64,000 nt of DNA from Elusimicrobia bacterium UBA5214 (GTDB lineage: Bacteria > Elusimicrobiota > UBA5214), in the NCBI GenBank assembly GCA_002412545.1, contig DHVG01000002.1, positions 52,596-116,595 on the forward strand, in the 5' to 3' direction. This document shows positions 61,044-64,000 of this stretch, piece by piece. Every line of letters begins with the position of its first letter. The stretch's first letter is position 1. The notes under the pieces are model-generated. The model was not told the origin of the DNA and did no database searches. It was given only the letters and a program-made list of their open reading frames with translations. The position numbers and the translations under genes are program-made.

Positions 61044-61985
61044 ATGAATAAACTTACAAAAATCATCTTAAAAAAATTTATTAAAGATTACGAAAATACT
61101 AAAGAACCAAATGTAAGAGTTAAATACGGTTTTCTGGAAGCGTGGATTAGTATTATTGGAAATATAGTTATCTTTGGGTTTAAAATAATCTTCGGTTTCG
61201 TCTTGAACAGTATTTCTCTGATTGCTGATTCTTTTCATACTCTTTCGGATGTAATAACCTCATTAGTAGTTCTTTTCGGATTCAGGACCAGTCGCCGACC
61301 AGCGGATACGAAACACCCCTATGGACATGGACGCGGGGAGAGTATTGCTACCCTGATTATCGGTATTCTGCTGATTATTGTCGGAGTAGATTTCCTTAAA
61401 CTTTCTTTCAATCGGCTTATTCATCCCCAGGTAGTAAAAGGTAGTTGGCTAATTGCCGGATTATTAATTCTTTCCGCATTGGCTAAAGAGATGATGGCAA
61501 TTTTTTCTATTGATTTAGGAAAGGAAATAAATTCTTCAACCCTGATTGCTGATGCTTGGCATCATCGTAGTGATGCGATTGCTTCCTTTTTAGTTGCCGG
61601 AGCCATAGTGTCATCAATTTTTGGTTATCATAAAGTTGATGCTTTATTCGGAATAATTATTTCTTTGATTATAATTTATGTGGGTATTAACCTTTCCAAA
61701 TCGTCGGCAAGTTTTCTTCTCGGTGAAGCACCAAGTAAAGATTTAGTAAATAAAGTAGAACGATGTACAAAATCGGTTGAAGGGGTAGTCAATGTCCATG
61801 ATATTCAAGTACATAATTATGGGAACCGTTTAGAGGTATCTCTCCATATTGAAGTAAATAAAGGTTACGCCTTAGTTACCAGCCATAAAATTGCTGACCT
61901 TGTTGAAAAAAAATTATTTGAGGAACTGGGTGTATCTTCAGTGGTGCATGTTGACCCCGCCCCTATTAGCCACTGCAAAAATTAA
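61044..61985 (+). CDS. Cation diffusion facilitator (CDF) family transporter
   Basis: 313 residues from ATG 61044. Six membrane helices with the metal-site pairs SLIADSFHTLSDV (about 59-71) and DAWHHRSDA (about 171-179), and HPYGHGRGE (about 92-100) between them. The C-terminal cytoplasmic domain (VHDIQVHNYGNRLEVSLHIEV) is the CDF dimerisation domain. Exports divalent metals such as Zn2+, Fe2+ or Mn2+. Follows the RND gene by 37 bases and may share its transcript. Confidence 0.9.
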   Translation: MNKLTKIILKKFIKDYENTKEPNVRVKYGFLEAWISIIGNIVIFGFKIIFGFVLNSISLIADSFHTLSDVITSLVVLFGFRTSRRPADTKHPYGHGRGESIATLIIGILLIIVGVDFLKLSFNRLIHPQVVKGSWLIAGLLILSALAKEMMAIFSIDLGKEINSSTLIADAWHHRSDAIASFLVAGAIVSSIFGYHKVDALFGIIISLIIIYVGINLSKSSASFLLGEAPSKDLVNKVERCTKSVEGVVNVHDIQVHNYGNRLEVSLHIEVNKGYALVTSHKIADLVEKKLFEELGVSSVVHVDPAPISHCKN

Positions 61986-62110
61986 AATATCAAATTCCAA
62001 ATGACAAATGAAATCCAAAATCCAAATACCAAAGCTCAAATATCAAATTTTGAAATTTGGATTTTGAAATTTGGATTTTCTGCGTTAGGGGCGGGGTTGA
62101 CCCTACAAAA
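61986..62110. repeat. AT-rich inverted repeat spacer
   Basis: Repeated words AAATCCAAA/CCAAATACC pair with TTTGGATTTTGAAATTTGG, so the spacer can fold into a long AT-rich hairpin between the convergent CDF and ABC genes. It may end both transcripts. Confidence 0.45.
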
Positions 62111-62126
62111 TAAAAATTAGTAGTTT

Positions 62127-63167
62127 TTAAAGTGGTGAGATGTGGACACTGGTAGCTTTAAAGACTAAATATATTTTTTTTCCGACGGTGAGTGCTAATT
62201 CTTCCAGAGAATTGCGGGTAATCAAAGCGTAAACTTCTAAGTCACCTACCTGGGCAGTAATTTCTACTGCATAACCGAGGTCTCTGGTCCGGCTTATTTC
62301 GGCAAGAAGACAATTTCTTGCTGAAGAATGAACTGGTTCACGAGCAAGCAGGATTTCTTCTGCCCGTAAGAAAGCGTAGCCCTGTCCTTCACCTTCGGCA
62401 GCAACCGCAATTTTTATTTTTCCAATAATGAAGTTGGATTGTCCATCAATATAACCATGCCAGATATTGGTTATTCCAGTAAATTCCGCTACCGTAAGTG
62501 ATTCCGGTTGACGGAAAATTTTCTCTCCGTTTCCTTGCTGAATAATTTTACCTTGAGAAAGAAAGTAAATTTGTTCACCATAGCGTCTTGCTTGCCATAA
62601 ATTATGGGTAGCGAGAACGATGGTCTTATTTTCTTTGGCTAGTTGTGGGATTAGTTCTTCAATAATTGCCGTACTTAAAGGGTCAAGATTTGCCGTTGGT
62701 TCATCAAAAAAAATTACCTCTGGGTCATAGACCAATACCCGGGCAATGGCTAAACGCTGTTTTTCACCTCCGGAAAGTGTCCCTGCCGGTTGGGAGCGCA
62801 TTTTTTCTAAGTTAACTAAAGATAACACTTTGTCAGCATTTTTTTCTACTTCGGTCATTTTTCTAACTTTTAGTCCATAAGTAAGATTATCCCAGACCGT
62901 ACCAGTAAACATTATTGGATTTTGAGGAACAAAACCCATCTTTCTGCGGATTAAAAGTTTATTTATATTTGCTGGTTTACCGTTGTAGAGAATTTCTCCT
63001 TCAGTTGGCGGAATTAAAAGGTCAAGCAAACGCAAGAGAGTTGTCTTACCCGCACCGTTAGGTCCAATGAACACCGTAACTATCCCCGGATTGAGAGTAA
63101 TATTTATTTTTTCTAAAACTGTGAGATGAACAAATTTCTTGGTTAAGTTAATTGTTTGGATTTGCAT
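62127..63167 (-). CDS. tupC: ABC transporter ATP-binding protein, tungstate/molybdate type
   Basis: 346 residues. Walker A GPNGAGKTTLL (about 34-44), signature LSGGEKQRLAIARVL (about 134-148), Walker B VIFFDEPTANLD (about 153-164). The C-terminal extension from about 240 resembles the regulatory/TOBE region of oxyanion importers. The upstream permease fragment (63527-64000) is of the TupB/WtpB kind, so tungstate is the likely substrate. A dispersed repeat separates it from the permease gene. Confidence 0.75.
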   Translation of the reverse strand: MQIQTINLTKKFVHLTVLEKINITLNPGIVTVFIGPNGAGKTTLLRLLDLLIPPTEGEILYNGKPANINKLLIRRKMGFVPQNPIMFTGTVWDNLTYGLKVRKMTEVEKNADKVLSLVNLEKMRSQPAGTLSGGEKQRLAIARVLVYDPEVIFFDEPTANLDPLSTAIIEELIPQLAKENKTIVLATHNLWQARRYGEQIYFLSQGKIIQQGNGEKIFRQPESLTVAEFTGITNIWHGYIDGQSNFIIGKIKIAVAAEGEGQGYAFLRAEEILLAREPVHSSARNCLLAEISRTRDLGYAVEITAQVGDLEVYALITRNSLEELALTVGKKIYLVFKATSVHISPL

Positions 63168-63173
63168 ATTTAT

Positions 63174-63345
63174 TCTCCTTCGCCGAATACCCTCCGATGT
63201 AACATCGGGGCGGGGATGAAGGTGAGGAGAACACCCCCGCTTAGTTTTGCCTGCAAAACTGGGGGTGTGCTTCCCGATAGGTCACCTGTGCCTGCGACAC
63301 CTGTGCAGGCTTCACAGGTGTCGCAGGCATGGTCTACCGAAAAAA
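63174..63345. repeat. Dispersed palindromic repeat, copy 2 (inverted)
   Basis: Reverse-complement relative of 40290-40450: GGTAGACC, CACCTGTG units, CAAAACTAAGCGGGGGTGTTCTCC, CCCCGATGTTACAT and GGAGAATA are shared. This copy has an extra stem ACACCCCC-AGTTTTGC pairing with GCAAAACT and GGGGGTGT. It separates tupC from tupB and includes the spacer just before tupC. The bases 63346-63526 hold no gene that I can support. Confidence 0.65.
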
Positions 63346-63526
63346 CTTTGATGTCGTTCAGAGAAGAACCCCTCAACGAATTGCTTGCTTGAAAAACTTT
63401 GCGAACATTTTTTGAACGATATCAAATTTATTTCTGACTTTATGCTCTTTAGAAATAAATTATTGAGTGAAAAAAATGGTTCGCAAAGTAAAAGAACAAA
63501 ACATGGTGCTATTTTTACAAAATTAC

Positions 63527-64000
63527 TTAACTTCTGCCTCCTCCCTGAACCAACTGGAGGAGTAAATTTATAACCAAGGCAACCACCAAGAGAACTACTC
63601 CTAAAGCAATACCGATTTCAAAATTGCCTTTCATTGTTTCTAAAGCAATTGCGGTAGTAAGAACTCGGGTTGCTCCTTTAATGTTTCCTCCGACCATCAG
63701 GGTCATTCCGGTTTCACCAATCACCCGGGAAAAACCGGTAATTATTGCAGTTAAAAAGGCAAACTTCCCTTCTCTAATAATGGTAAGAACCATCTGCCAT
63801 CTATTTGCACCGAGAGAATAAGCGATATCTTTTGTATCTTTAGCAATATTTTTCAATGCCGAAAGAGTCAAAGCAGTAACAATCGGTGCCGCAAGGAATG
63901 CTTGAGCAATAACCATCGCATAAGGGGTAAAAAGAAATCCCCAAAAACCCAGAGGTCCACGCCGGCTTAGAAAAATGTAAACCAGAAGACCGATTACTAC
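63527..64000 (-). CDS. tupB: Tungstate ABC transporter permease (partial)
   Basis: At least 157 residues; the frame is open to the right edge of the window, so the N-terminus is missing. GLLVYIFLSRRGPLGFWGFLF, then TPYAMVIAQAFLAAPIVTAL, then YSLGANRWQMVLTIIREGKF and FSRVIGETGMTLMVGGNI are hallmarks of TupB-type permeases, including the EAA-like loop. Works with the ATP-binding protein downstream. Confidence 0.82.
   Translation of the reverse strand, partial: VVIGLLVYIFLSRRGPLGFWGFLFTPYAMVIAQAFLAAPIVTALTLSALKNIAKDTKDIAYSLGANRWQMVLTIIREGKFAFLTAIITGFSRVIGETGMTLMVGGNIKGATRVLTTAIALETMKGNFEIGIALGVVLLVVALVINLLLQLVQGGGRS

Overview
The window holds two joined blocks of DNA. Positions 1 to about 39,545 are accessory DNA, read here as the right-hand part of a large integrative element whose left end lies outside the window. 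Positions from about 39,545 to 64,000 are a bacterial chromosome. The join falls inside a comM (YifB-type Mg-chelatase ATPase) gene. A 521-residue serine recombinase ends exactly at the join, and the in-frame 3' half of comM follows. The chromosome encodes a V/A-type ATPase operon, late haem synthesis genes, a TetR-controlled TolC/RND efflux operon, a CDF cation exporter and a tungstate-type ABC transporter. It carries consensus sigma-70 promoters. TolC, a periplasmic adaptor lipoprotein and RND genes point to a diderm bacterium; the V-type ATPase and the many short degenerate spacer repeats would suit an uncultured anaerobic lineage, but I cannot name the phylum.

Element, left part (1-9.0 kb): the tail of a type I restriction subunit (hsdR), a 1256-residue protein with a C-terminal PD-(D/E)XK-like motif, a HerA/FtsK-type ATPase with its upstream partner (minus strand), small minus-strand genes, and a DUF483-type gene behind a promoter that looks archaeal (BRE plus TATA, leaderless spacing).

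Element, 9.2-15.8 kb: minus-strand plasmid/phage-type operons (DUF6876, and proteins with the ITDKQ helical module) are interrupted by a plus-strand cassette of a small membrane peptide, a radical SAM enzyme with an unusual cysteine spacing, an EamA exporter and a membrane-anchored methyltransferase. After that comes a DUF2321-like pseudogene with three in-frame stops.

Element, 15.8-21.5 kb: a candidate defence island. It holds a SIR2 NADase-like protein overlapping a 970-residue helical protein, then a TIR-like protein with an N-terminal beta-sandwich, a 56-residue protein and a nuclease-like protein.

Element, 21.5-30.2 kb: SixA phosphatase, a sugar-isomerase-like TIM barrel, a frameshifted PEBP-family lipoprotein, two genes with archaeal-looking promoters, a winged-helix regulator, and a membrane M48-type protease translationally coupled to a protein that fuses two anti-sigma zinc fingers in front of an ECF sigma factor.

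Element, 30.4-39.55 kb: a tightly packed plus-strand operon of small proteins, membrane proteins, a second HerA-type ATPase, a vWA-like lipoprotein, a MerR-type HTH protein and the recombinase. It resembles a transfer or maintenance module, but no relaxase was recognised.

Chromosome: comM 3' part; V-ATPase genes in the order G/H, I, K, E, C, F, A, B, D; hemE-hemH-hemY; tetR-tolC-adaptor-RND; CDF; tupC and tupB. GIY-YIG and hairpin repeats are scattered through the spacers. No rRNA, tRNA or CRISPR array was found. All family names come from reading the translated sequences by eye, without database searches.
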